A stretch of 12,790 nucleotides of DNA, taken from the NCBI GenBank assembly GCA_937885475.1, contig CAKZZR010000206.1, positions 1 to 12,790 of the forward strand. The letters are read 5' to 3'. Below the pieces are notes generated by a model. That model saw only the letters and a list, made by a program, of their open reading frames with translations. It searched no databases and was not told the DNA's origin. Made by a program: the position numbers and the translations under genes. Positions 6,867-12,790 of this stretch are shown one piece after another; position 1 is the first letter of the stretch, and each line of letters begins with the position of its first letter. The DNA is from an uncultured Treponema sp. (GTDB taxonomy: Bacteria; Spirochaetota; Spirochaetia; Treponematales; Treponemataceae).

Positions 6867-7385
6867 GTGGAACCGTTTGAGACCGTTCTTCCGCAGCTTA
6901 TTCAGATTCCGCTTTTTGCAGATTTTGACGTTCAGAATGACTCGGATGTGCGCATTCTTCGCGAGCTGTACGCGGTGATGGCCGCCAAGGACTACAAGGC
7001 GGGCGAGCTTATCATTGAGGAAGGCGAGCCGGAGCTGTTCTGCTACTTTTTGTACCGCGGCGCAATTCAGGTTTTCAGCTCAACTCCAGCGGGCGACACC
7101 ATCGCTCTTGCAAACCTGTGCGCGGAACAGCACGTTTTTTTTGGTGAGACGGCGATACTTTCAAGCGAGCCACGCTCCCATTCCGTGCGGGCGGTAAGCG
7201 ATTCGTCTGCGCTGCGCATTTCTGGCAAGGACTTTTTGGATATGTGCCGCAAGGAGCCGGTGCTTGGCTTTCGCGTCATGTTCTATATTGCAAAAAATTT
7301 AAAGAAAACCATAAAGGAAACGAACAACGATAAGGCGATTCTGTACGAGGCGCTTTTTAACGAAATTGAGGGATACAATGGATAA
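6867..7385 (+). CDS. Stand-alone cyclic nucleotide-binding domain protein
   Basis: A 172-aa cytoplasmic protein consisting mostly of one CNMP (Crp/PKA regulatory-type) beta-roll, about residues 12-130. Helix N3A-like and PLFADF open it, AGELIIEEGEPELFCYFLYRG forms the early strands, and the phosphate-binding cassette is FFGETAILSSEPRSHS (91-106). E94 and R103, which contact the ribose and cyclic phosphate, are present, so cAMP or cGMP binding is plausible. No DNA-binding helix-turn-helix follows, so it is not a Crp-type regulator; the C-terminal 40 residues are a charged helix. The GTG start directly follows the channel's TAA and has a strong GGAGGA (6857-6862). The tight arrangement suggests a detached sensor subunit of that channel, which is inference. 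Confidence 0.85.
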   Translation: MEPFETVLPQLIQIPLFADFDVQNDSDVRILRELYAVMAAKDYKAGELIIEEGEPELFCYFLYRGAIQVFSSTPAGDTIALANLCAEQHVFFGETAILSSEPRSHSVRAVSDSSALRISGKDFLDMCRKEPVLGFRVMFYIAKNLKKTIKETNNDKAILYEALFNEIEGYNG

Positions 7386-9030
7386 GACAGTTTATATTTT
7401 TGGCCACAAGAACCCGGACACCGATTCTGCCGTTTCTGCGGTGGCATATGCGCGCCTGAAGCAGCTTCAGGGAAACAACAATTACAAGGCGGCGCGTGCG
7501 GGACATTTTAATCCGCAGACCGATTACATCTTCAAGAAATTCAAGGTGGAGCCGCCAAAGTATCTTTCAAATCTTACTCCCAAAGTTGAATATTACATGC
7601 AGGACAAGACCGAAGTGGTTGAGGAAGACAAGTCCGTGTGGTTTGCGATTGCAAAGATGCAGAATGCACAGCTCCGCGCGCTTCCGGTCGTTGACTCCGA
7701 GGGGCACTACAAGTCGCTTCTGCACTATTCAGCATTTGCTCAGCAGATTCTTACGATTCTGAATCCGGAAACCAAGGTGAACGTTTCTACTAGCGTGCAG
7801 CTTATCATGCGCACGATGAACGCGCAGCCGCTCGTGATTCATAATCAGGACGAGATTTTTAAGTCGACCGTGCTTGTGGGCGCGGCAAGCGACGAGACCT
7901 TTGCAAAAATGCTTGACGAGCATGCCAGCGAGAACGTCATTGTAATCACCAGCGACCGCCAGAAAATTTACGAGGCAGCAATTGAGCGCAAGGTAAAGCT
8001 TTTGATTCTTACGTCCGGCTATATGCTCAGCAAGGAGCTTAAGGACGCGGCGCAAAAGAACGGCGTGAGTGTCATCATGAGTCCGTATTCAACCAGCGAC
8101 ACGGTCATGATGATTGCCTATTCAACGCCGGTCAGCATCATGGCAGATTCCGATGTTCCCGCCGTTCACCCGGAGGACACCGTCTCAAAAATCCGCGGCA
8201 TTCTGCTTGAATCTCCCATCCGCCGACTTCCCGTCGTTGATTCTGAAGGAAAGGTAATCGGCATGATTTCGGAGCATGACCTTACGAATGAGCCGAACAT
8301 TGACCTTATTCTGGTTGACCACAACGAGATGACGCAGGCGGTTGAGGGCATCGAAAATTATAAGATTCGCGAAGTTATCGACCACCACAGAATAGGTCCG
8401 CTGAGCACTACGTACCCTATTACGTTCATAAACAAGCCGATTGGCTCAACTGCAACGATTATCGCCGGGCTGTATCAGGAAGCAAAGATTCCGATTCCAA
8501 AGGAGATTGCGAGCTTGCTTTTGTGCGGAATCCTAAGCGACACGCTCATCCTTCAGTCAACAACCACCACCGACATTGACCGCCAGACTGCCGAATATCT
8601 TGCCAACATCACTGATTTGGACATTCAGACCATCGGAAAGGAAATTCTTACCGCCGGAAGCCGTATCCGCGGCAGAACGGCCACGGAGGTAATTCATCAG
8701 GACATGAAGGAATACCGCGAGGCAAAGGCGACCTATACGGTAAGCCAGATTGAAGTGAGCAATCTTAAGGAAATTCTTGACCGCAAGGGCGAATTTTTGG
8801 GCGAGCTTGAGATTGAGCGCCGCTCCAACAAGGCTGTGTTTGCGGCGCTCTTAGTTACCGACATAACACAGCTTTCAAGCGTGCTGCTCATCGAATATGA
8901 CGAGAAGTTCAAGCCGTTCATTACCTTCCCCAAGTTGGAGGAGAATATTTATTTTCTGAAGGATGTGGTAAGCCGCAAAAAGCAGCTCATTCCGCTCATA
9001 ACGGAGCAGGTTGAGAATTTTGAGCGCTAG
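7378..9030 (+). CDS. Manganese-dependent inorganic pyrophosphatase (family II) with CBS-DRTGG-CBS insert
   Basis: Hydrolyses pyrophosphate to phosphate in the cytoplasm, pulling biosynthetic reactions forward. It has 550 aa. The DHH-type catalytic part begins with GHKNPDTDS (9-17; H10, D14, D16 bind metal). It is split by a regulatory insert with CBS 1 (about 72-122), a DRTGG-like domain (about 135-245) and CBS 2 (about 250-305). Catalysis resumes with VDHNE (313-317) and DHHRIG (335-340) and ends in a DHHA2 domain with SRKKQ (532-536), the substrate-binding basic motif. Studied enzymes of this CBS type are inhibited by AMP/ADP and activated by ATP or diadenosine polyphosphates. The ATG at 7378 fits the family start and has GAGGGA (7368-7373); the in-frame TTG at 7366 is rejected. 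It overlaps the upstream gene by 8 nt, so the two are probably translationally coupled. Confidence 0.93.
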   Translation: MDKTVYIFGHKNPDTDSAVSAVAYARLKQLQGNNNYKAARAGHFNPQTDYIFKKFKVEPPKYLSNLTPKVEYYMQDKTEVVEEDKSVWFAIAKMQNAQLRALPVVDSEGHYKSLLHYSAFAQQILTILNPETKVNVSTSVQLIMRTMNAQPLVIHNQDEIFKSTVLVGAASDETFAKMLDEHASENVIVITSDRQKIYEAAIERKVKLLILTSGYMLSKELKDAAQKNGVSVIMSPYSTSDTVMMIAYSTPVSIMADSDVPAVHPEDTVSKIRGILLESPIRRLPVVDSEGKVIGMISEHDLTNEPNIDLILVDHNEMTQAVEGIENYKIREVIDHHRIGPLSTTYPITFINKPIGSTATIIAGLYQEAKIPIPKEIASLLLCGILSDTLILQSTTTTDIDRQTAEYLANITDLDIQTIGKEILTAGSRIRGRTATEVIHQDMKEYREAKATYTVSQIEVSNLKEILDRKGEFLGELEIERRSNKAVFAALLVTDITQLSSVLLIEYDEKFKPFITFPKLEENIYFLKDVVSRKKQLIPLITEQVENFER

Positions 9031-9050
9031 GCGCTCTTGTCCTGATTTGT
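9022..9050 (+). terminator. Possible terminator hairpin with the pyrophosphatase stop codon in the loop
   Basis: GAGCGC (9022-9027) and GCGCTC (9031-9036) form a 6-bp GC-rich stem around a loop that is exactly the TAG stop. The following TTGTCCTGATTTGTTTG is T-rich but interrupted, so termination would be moderate. It lies at the junction of two convergent gene sets (58-nt gap), where a terminator is expected. On the minus strand the stem is followed by AAAATTC, which does not fit. Confidence 0.4.
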
Positions 9051-9087
9051 TTGTGAAAGGGAGCCTGTGCGCAAAAGGAGCGTGTGT

Positions 9088-10356
9088 TCATTTTCGTACG
9101 ACTTCCGGGTGTTCGGCGTGGTATTTTGCCTTTGCCGCGTACATTTTTTGCTCTGCCTCGCTTACTAAATCCTCCAATGACGCAGGCAGTACTCCAAACG
9201 CAGAGCCGATTGAAACGGACGTGTCCTTGAGTGCTTCCACGCTGTTTATGAATGCTTCCGTGCGCTGCTTGAATTCCTCTTTCGTTGAATCCTGAATGAT
9301 TGTGATGAATTCGTCGCCGCCGATGCGGTAGCACGAGGTTGCTCGGAACGATTTTTTAAGAAAGTCAGAGAAGGACTTAAGGTATTTGTCTCCGGCGGCG
9401 TGGCCGAAGTTGTCGTTCATGTATTTCAGACCGTTCAGGTCAGAAAAAATCACGCCGCAGGTTCCGGTTGAAAGCTTTGCAAGGCTCTGAACCGTCTGAT
9501 TGTACGCCGTCCTGTTCTGAAGCCCGGTGAGGGAATCCTCAAAACTGATTTTTTCAAGCGATTTCTGCTTTTTCATCTGCTCCGCGTATTCGTCCTCAAT
9601 GTCGCGGATATAAATCATGATGTTCTGATTTTGCAGCGTAAAATCTGGTGCGGGAATCGCCTCAAAAACGACCCAGCGGAATTCTCCTCTGGACTTGCGC
9701 CGGTAGCGGATTCTTAAGTTTCCGCGCCGCTCCAAAAAGTAGCGCCGCATGTAGTCAACTTCGGTCATGCGCTTGAAAACATCGCGGTCGTCCTCGTGAA
9801 CGATGCCGTTTTCCATTGCCTCTATAAGCCATTGCGACAGGAATTTTTTTGCAGACTCGCCCTGCGGAACCTCGCCGTCCTTTACTTTTACGATGGAGAA
9901 CGTGTCAAAGAAAAGGTCGACCTCAAGAATTTTATAAAAGTTAAAATTCAGTTCGCGGACGGCGGTGTTTTCGTTGCAGATTTTTTCGTCTGCAAGTTTT
10001 TGTGTAAAAATCACCAGCGGATTTTGCAGCGAAAAGTCCGCCGGGCGAATGAATTCCATCGTAACCCAATGGTATTCGCCGTTTATGTAGCGGCGGTAGT
10101 TTTTTGTGTTCCGTGGGGATTCAAATACGTTGGTGATTATGCTTTTGCGCGCAAGAAACGCCTTGTATTCGGCAAGGTCGTTTGCGTACACTTGCGAAAG
10201 GTTTTCTGAACTTTCAAAGAAAGTAAAGATGTCGCTGTGATCCTGCACTGCATCGGGAGTCTTTAAGAATGTGTATGCGCCGGAAACGACGTTTATCTTT
10301 ATGACATCAATAAAGTCGTTCCACAGAATGTTCCATGCAAATTCCTTGTCGTCCAT
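9088..10356 (-). CDS. Diguanylate cyclase (GGDEF) with two tandem PAS-like sensor units
   Basis: A 422-aa cytoplasmic signalling protein; no transmembrane segment or signal peptide is visible. The C-terminal GGDEF domain (about 268-415) starts with EDSLTGLQNRTAYN and has the metal-binding D306 (SDLNGLKYMND) and an intact RIGGDEF (344-350). It should therefore make cyclic di-GMP from two GTP. The RxxD inhibitory site is not intact: the segment before the motif reads RATSCYR and is one residue short. The N-terminal 260 residues contain two related units. GEYHWVTMEF with PADFSLQNPLVIF (93-117) matches GEFRWVVFEA with APDFTLQNQNIMI (224-249) at a spacing of about 131 residues, which looks like duplicated PAS folds. 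The ligand is unknown. GAGGG lies 7 nt before the start. It is 29 nt downstream of gltX and probably on the same transcript. Confidence 0.88.
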   Translation of the reverse strand: MDDKEFAWNILWNDFIDVIKINVVSGAYTFLKTPDAVQDHSDIFTFFESSENLSQVYANDLAEYKAFLARKSIITNVFESPRNTKNYRRYINGEYHWVTMEFIRPADFSLQNPLVIFTQKLADEKICNENTAVRELNFNFYKILEVDLFFDTFSIVKVKDGEVPQGESAKKFLSQWLIEAMENGIVHEDDRDVFKRMTEVDYMRRYFLERRGNLRIRYRRKSRGEFRWVVFEAIPAPDFTLQNQNIMIYIRDIEDEYAEQMKKQKSLEKISFEDSLTGLQNRTAYNQTVQSLAKLSTGTCGVIFSDLNGLKYMNDNFGHAAGDKYLKSFSDFLKKSFRATSCYRIGGDEFITIIQDSTKEEFKQRTEAFINSVEALKDTSVSIGSAFGVLPASLEDLVSEAEQKMYAAKAKYHAEHPEVVRK

Positions 10357-10385
10357 CAGAAAACCCTCGCGTCTACAAGCTGTGC

Positions 10386-11963
10386 CTAGAACGCCGCCAG
10401 AGTGCGGTCAATGCGCTCAATGGATTTTTCCACTCCAAGGATTAGGATTGAGCCCATGAGCGGAGGAGAGACGCGGCTTCCTGTTACAGCCATTCGGATT
10501 GGCATCATAAAGTCGCCAAGCTTGATTCCAAGCTCTTCTGCGTACTTCTTTGCAAGTTCTTCTTGAGCTTCGTGTTCAAGTCCAGGAAGAGCCTTTACAA
10601 AATCCTTTGCCTTCTCAAGAACTTCCTTTGTCTTTGCGGCATCCAACTTTTTAGGAACAATCTGGTCTACAGGCGGAACGCTAGGCTCAGTGAACAAGAA
10701 GTGAACCATCTCAGCAGCATCTGTAAGATACTTGAGGCGTTCCTTGATGAGCGGCATGAGAGCCAGGAGTTTTGCCTTTACGTCCGCGCTCGTCATGTTC
10801 ATGCTCTTGTCAACGCAGTAAGGCTCGCCATCGTCTCCAAGCGCGATTCCAGAATATTCAGGGCCGACCTTTGGTGCCGGCTGTGGATTCTCCGGATTTA
10901 TCTCAAGAGCGGCATCCCCTGTTCCTGTGATAAACGGCAGCGTCCACTTGTAAAGCTCCTCGTCGCTTAGCATGCGGATGTAGTTTCCGTTGAAGTACTC
11001 AAGCTTTTTGTAGTCAAATACGGCCGGAGCCTTGTTCAGATGCTCAAGGCTAAAGGCTTTTCCAAGTTCCTCAAGGGTGTAGAATTCCTTTCCTTCCTCG
11101 TAGCTGCAACCAAGAAGGGCTACATAGTTTACGATTGCCTGCGGAAGGTAGCCGCGTGCGCGGAATTCGTTTACGCTCGTTGAGCCGTGCCTCTTAGAAA
11201 GCTTTTTTCCGTCCTGTCCGTTTACCATAGGAAGGTGGCAGAATTCAGGATGCTCCCAGCCGAATGAGCGGTACATCTGAACGTGGAGCGGAGTTGAAGG
11301 AATCCATTCCTGAGCGCGCATTACGTGGCTTATTTTCATCATGTGGTCGTCAACGATATTTGCAAGGTGATATGTAGGAAATCCGTCTGACTTAAGCAAA
11401 ACTGGGTCAGGCGAGATGTCCTCGTTCTTCCATTCGATGTCGCCAAGGATGTGGTCGTGGAATTTCGTTGAGCCTTCCATCGGAACTTTAAGGCGGATTA
11501 CGTAAGGCTTTCCGGCTTTTAGGTTAGCCTCAACTTCTTCCTTTGTAAGGTGGCGGCAGTTTCTGTCATAGCCAGGAGCCATCTTGTTTTCTGTCTGGAT
11601 TTTTCGGATGCGGTCAAGGCGCTCAGCATCGCAGAAGCAGTAGTAAGCTTCGCCGTTTTCTATGAGTTTTTGCGCATATTCCTTATAAAGAGCAAATCGC
11701 TCGCTCTGAACGTAAGGGCCGTACTCGCCGCCCTTGTCGCCGCCTTCGTCCCAGTCAATTCCGAGCCAGTCCATGGTGTCGTACAAGTTCTGAACGTATT
11801 TTTCGTCATAGCGCGTGCGGTCGGTGTCCTCAAGGCGGAGAATGAATTTTCCGCCTTTTGAGCGTGCATACAAGTAATTGAAAAGTGCGGTGCGTACACC
11901 GCCTATGTGCTGCATACCGGTTGGAGATGGCGCGTAACGAACGCGGACTTCTTTAGTTTCCAT
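10386..11963 (-). CDS. gltX: Glutamyl-tRNA synthetase
   Basis: Class I aminoacyl-tRNA synthetase charging tRNA-Glu (possibly tRNA-Gln too in organisms that use the amidotransferase route; this cannot be seen here). It has 525 aa. The catalytic Rossmann fold opens with RYAPSPTG and HIGG (19-22). ILRLEDTDRTR follows, then a zinc site C109, C111, C136, H138, LKSDGFPTYHLANIVDD, and KLSKRHG (254-260). An extra proline-rich stretch lies at about 350-390, between catalytic and anticodon-binding parts. I chose the ATG at 11963 because AAGGAAG precedes it by 5 nt and the protein then begins METKEVRVRYAPSPTG. An in-frame TTG at 11999 would add 12 AT-rich codons and is unlikely. Its first 11 codons have a near copy 135 nt upstream. 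Confidence 0.96.
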   Translation of the reverse strand: METKEVRVRYAPSPTGMQHIGGVRTALFNYLYARSKGGKFILRLEDTDRTRYDEKYVQNLYDTMDWLGIDWDEGGDKGGEYGPYVQSERFALYKEYAQKLIENGEAYYCFCDAERLDRIRKIQTENKMAPGYDRNCRHLTKEEVEANLKAGKPYVIRLKVPMEGSTKFHDHILGDIEWKNEDISPDPVLLKSDGFPTYHLANIVDDHMMKISHVMRAQEWIPSTPLHVQMYRSFGWEHPEFCHLPMVNGQDGKKLSKRHGSTSVNEFRARGYLPQAIVNYVALLGCSYEEGKEFYTLEELGKAFSLEHLNKAPAVFDYKKLEYFNGNYIRMLSDEELYKWTLPFITGTGDAALEINPENPQPAPKVGPEYSGIALGDDGEPYCVDKSMNMTSADVKAKLLALMPLIKERLKYLTDAAEMVHFLFTEPSVPPVDQIVPKKLDAAKTKEVLEKAKDFVKALPGLEHEAQEELAKKYAEELGIKLGDFMMPIRMAVTGSRVSPPLMGSILILGVEKSIERIDRTLAAF

Positions 11964-12000
11964 AATAACTTCCTTATAAAATAAATATATTGCAATCAAG

Positions 12001-12029
12001 AAAAAGCATAGCGCCGCGCAAGTTTATGC
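12001..12029 (-). promoter_or_regulatory. Hairpin with T-run in the gltX leader (candidate attenuator)
   Basis: On the minus strand GCATA (12029-12025) pairs with TATGC (12010-12006) across a 14-nt GC-rich loop, followed directly by TTTTT (12005-12001). The stem has only 5 bp, weak for an intrinsic terminator. The TAA of the upstream mini-ORF lies in and next to the left arm, so a ribosome finishing that mini-ORF would cover it. This arrangement resembles leader-peptide attenuation but is not proof. Confidence 0.3.
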
Positions 12030-12098
12030 AAAGCAGAAACTCGGTAGTGAGCTGAGCGAACGAAGCGCGCATCTTACTCTAACTTCTTTTTCTGACAT
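12024..12098 (-). pseudogene. Mini-ORF resembling a second gltX start (relic or leader peptide)
   Basis: ATG at 12098 opens 24 codons ending in TAA at 12026-12024. The first 11 residues are MSEKEVRVRCA; the real GltX begins METKEVRVRYA, so 8 of 11 agree, including KEVRVR in a row. The codons differ (AGA against CGC and CGT for both arginines), so it is not a fresh DNA duplication. After codon 11 the similarity stops, and a serine/leucine-rich tail (LRSLSSLPSF) comes from a GC-rich stretch. The mini-ORF is in the gltX frame, exactly 135 nt upstream, with one TAA and no other stop before the gltX ATG. The ribosome-binding site is weak (AAGAAA). It could be the truncated start of a former or replaced gltX, or a translated leader peptide carrying two Glu codons. 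Confidence 0.6.
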
Positions 12099-12138
12099 TT
12101 ATTATTTTCTTAAAATAATTTTTCTTACAAGTTTTATC

Positions 12139-12167
12139 ATTATATAGAATAATTATTTTTATCTCAA
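12139..12167 (-). promoter_or_regulatory. Near-consensus sigma-70-type promoter for gltX
   Basis: Reading the minus strand, TTGAGA (12167-12162), a 17-bp AT-rich spacer and TATAAT (12144-12139) match consensus at 11 of 12 positions. Transcription would start near 12132, leaving about 168 nt before the gltX ATG and 34 nt before the mini-ORF. This is the best promoter in the window, as expected for gltX. A weaker pair nearer gltX (TTTGCA and TATGCT, about 12031-12006) may be a second one. Confidence 0.7.
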
Positions 12168-12197
12168 TCTGTATGTAAATGGCAGCAGGGAAGTTCC

Positions 12198-12650
12198 TTA
12201 CCCTCTCACCTTTTCAAGCAGTGCGGTGCAGCCTTCAAGAATATCGTCGTAAGTGCGGTCGAAGTTGCCGGTGTACCATGGGTCGGCGATGTCGCGGTCT
12301 TTGCCGGCAAAACTGAGCAGCAGGCTGCATTTGCCGTCGGGGTCGCGGTTCCAGTTGCGCTGCATGTAATACATGTTCTCTACGTCCATGCCAATCAGGT
12401 AGTCAAAATACTCGTAATCCTCTGCCGTTATGCGGCGGGCGTGGCGGCGGGTGAAGGGTACGTGCATTTCGGTAAGTTTTTGTTTTGCGCCGTGGTGCAT
12501 GTCATTTCCGATTTCTTCGGTGCTGGTTGCGGCGGACGCAATCTCAAATTCTGCGGAAAGCCCCGCGTCGCTCACAAGCTTTTTGAATACGAACTCTGCC
12601 ATTGGCGACCGGCAGATATTGCCGTGGCAAACAAAAAGAATTTTTTTCAT
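12198..12650 (-). CDS. Low-molecular-weight protein tyrosine phosphatase
   Basis: A 150-aa cytoplasmic enzyme of the LMW-PTP/arsenate reductase fold, the usual length. The N-terminal phosphate-binding loop VCHGNICRSPMAE has nucleophile C8 and R14 (CX5R followed by S15). The general acid lies in the late loop DPWYTGNF (D123). A SAATSTEEIG segment near 39-48 and a tyrosine pair around 94-95 fit the family. Arsenate reductase function is unlikely because the extra cysteine pair of thioredoxin-linked ArsC is absent. In bacteria these enzymes often act on tyrosine kinases of capsule synthesis, but no kinase or polysaccharide gene is nearby, so the substrate is unknown. There is no Shine-Dalgarno before the ATG. 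It lies 234 nt upstream of gltX and is probably a separate transcript. Confidence 0.93.
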   Translation of the reverse strand: MKKILFVCHGNICRSPMAEFVFKKLVSDAGLSAEFEIASAATSTEEIGNDMHHGAKQKLTEMHVPFTRRHARRITAEDYEYFDYLIGMDVENMYYMQRNWNRDPDGKCSLLLSFAGKDRDIADPWYTGNFDRTYDDILEGCTALLEKVRG

Positions 12651-12657
12651 ACGCAGA

Positions 12658-12686
12658 ATAATAGCAAAAATCGGCTAATAGATAAA
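12658..12686 (-). promoter_or_regulatory. Possible leaderless promoter for the tyrosine phosphatase
   Basis: On the minus strand TATTAT (12663-12658) lies 7 nt before the ATG, with a weak TTTATC (12686-12681) 17 bp upstream. The expected start of transcription is at or next to the start codon. Bases 12687-12790 show no gene I can support, only AT-rich sequence that may hold other regulatory sites. Confidence 0.4.
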
Positions 12687-12790
12687 GAACACGACGCCAA
12701 AGGATATGGAAATCAATTTTTAGACTGTAGGTATTAAAAAATAGCTTTCAGTCGAAGTTCATCCTTCAAAATCTAGGGAACGACGGCTGA

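Noticed and set aside
7366..7377. TTG start for the pyrophosphatase
   Set aside because: ATG at 7378 has a correctly spaced GAGGGA and gives the family's normal start directly before the first metal motif.
11964..11999. TTG-started N-terminal extension of GltX
   Set aside because: The AT-rich codons overlap the AAGGAAG ribosome-binding site of the ATG at 11963, which gives the standard GltX start.
12101..12119. 8-bp inverted repeat ATTATTTT/AAAATAAT
   Set aside because: All A/T stem in very AT-rich DNA with no T-run in the direction of transcription; expected by composition.
12723..12753. GACTG/CAGTC inverted repeat at the right edge
   Set aside because: Five bases with a 21-nt loop; such pairs are common by chance.

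Overview
The window reads as a chromosomal housekeeping region of a spirochaete, most likely a Treponema-like species of roughly 50% GC. This is an inference. It rests on the divergent and enlarged MurE/MurD pair, a family II pyrophosphatase with CBS and DRTGG domains, the small channel-RCK protein, and the overall gene style. No 16S, tRNA or other direct phylogenetic marker is present. I see no CRISPR array, transposase, prophage or tRNA gene.

Layout. Bases 1-208 hold a probable promoter and a structured 5' leader. Seven plus-strand genes follow (209-9030). The first block is cell-wall synthesis: murE and ddl (overlapping by one base), murD, then a secreted M15-type peptidase. Together they charge UDP-MurNAc with D-Glu and a diamino acid, make D-Ala-D-Ala, and trim peptidoglycan outside the membrane. 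The second block is a two-helix channel with a cytoplasmic RCK (TrkA-type) module, a stand-alone cyclic-nucleotide-binding protein starting on the base after the channel's stop, and a CBS/DRTGG manganese pyrophosphatase overlapping that gene by 8 bases. This looks like one translationally coupled module of nucleotide-controlled ion transport and pyrophosphate metabolism. A small hairpin with the pyrophosphatase stop codon in its loop may end transcription.

From 9088 to 12650 all genes are on the minus strand and converge on the first operon. In transcription order they are a low-molecular-weight tyrosine phosphatase, gltX (glutamyl-tRNA synthetase) and a diguanylate cyclase with two related PAS-like sensor units. 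gltX and the cyclase are 29 bases apart and probably co-transcribed.

The most unusual spot is the 234-base gap upstream of gltX. A near-consensus sigma-70-type promoter (TTGAGA, 17 bp, TATAAT) reads toward gltX and gives a leader of about 170 nt. That leader encodes a 24-codon mini-ORF whose first 11 residues (MSEKEVRVRCA) nearly copy the GltX N-terminus (METKEVRVRYA). It uses different codons, lies in the gltX frame exactly 135 nt upstream, and ends in a TAA. The TAA sits in the left arm of a hairpin followed by five Ts. It may be a relic of a second gltX start cut off by a repeat-like GC-rich piece, or a leader peptide with an attenuator.

A second pattern: the three genes most likely to begin transcripts after murE (M15 peptidase, channel, phosphatase) lack a good Shine-Dalgarno and carry a -10-like hexamer 6-8 bases before the ATG, suggesting leaderless mRNAs. 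Downstream genes have clear Shine-Dalgarno sequences.
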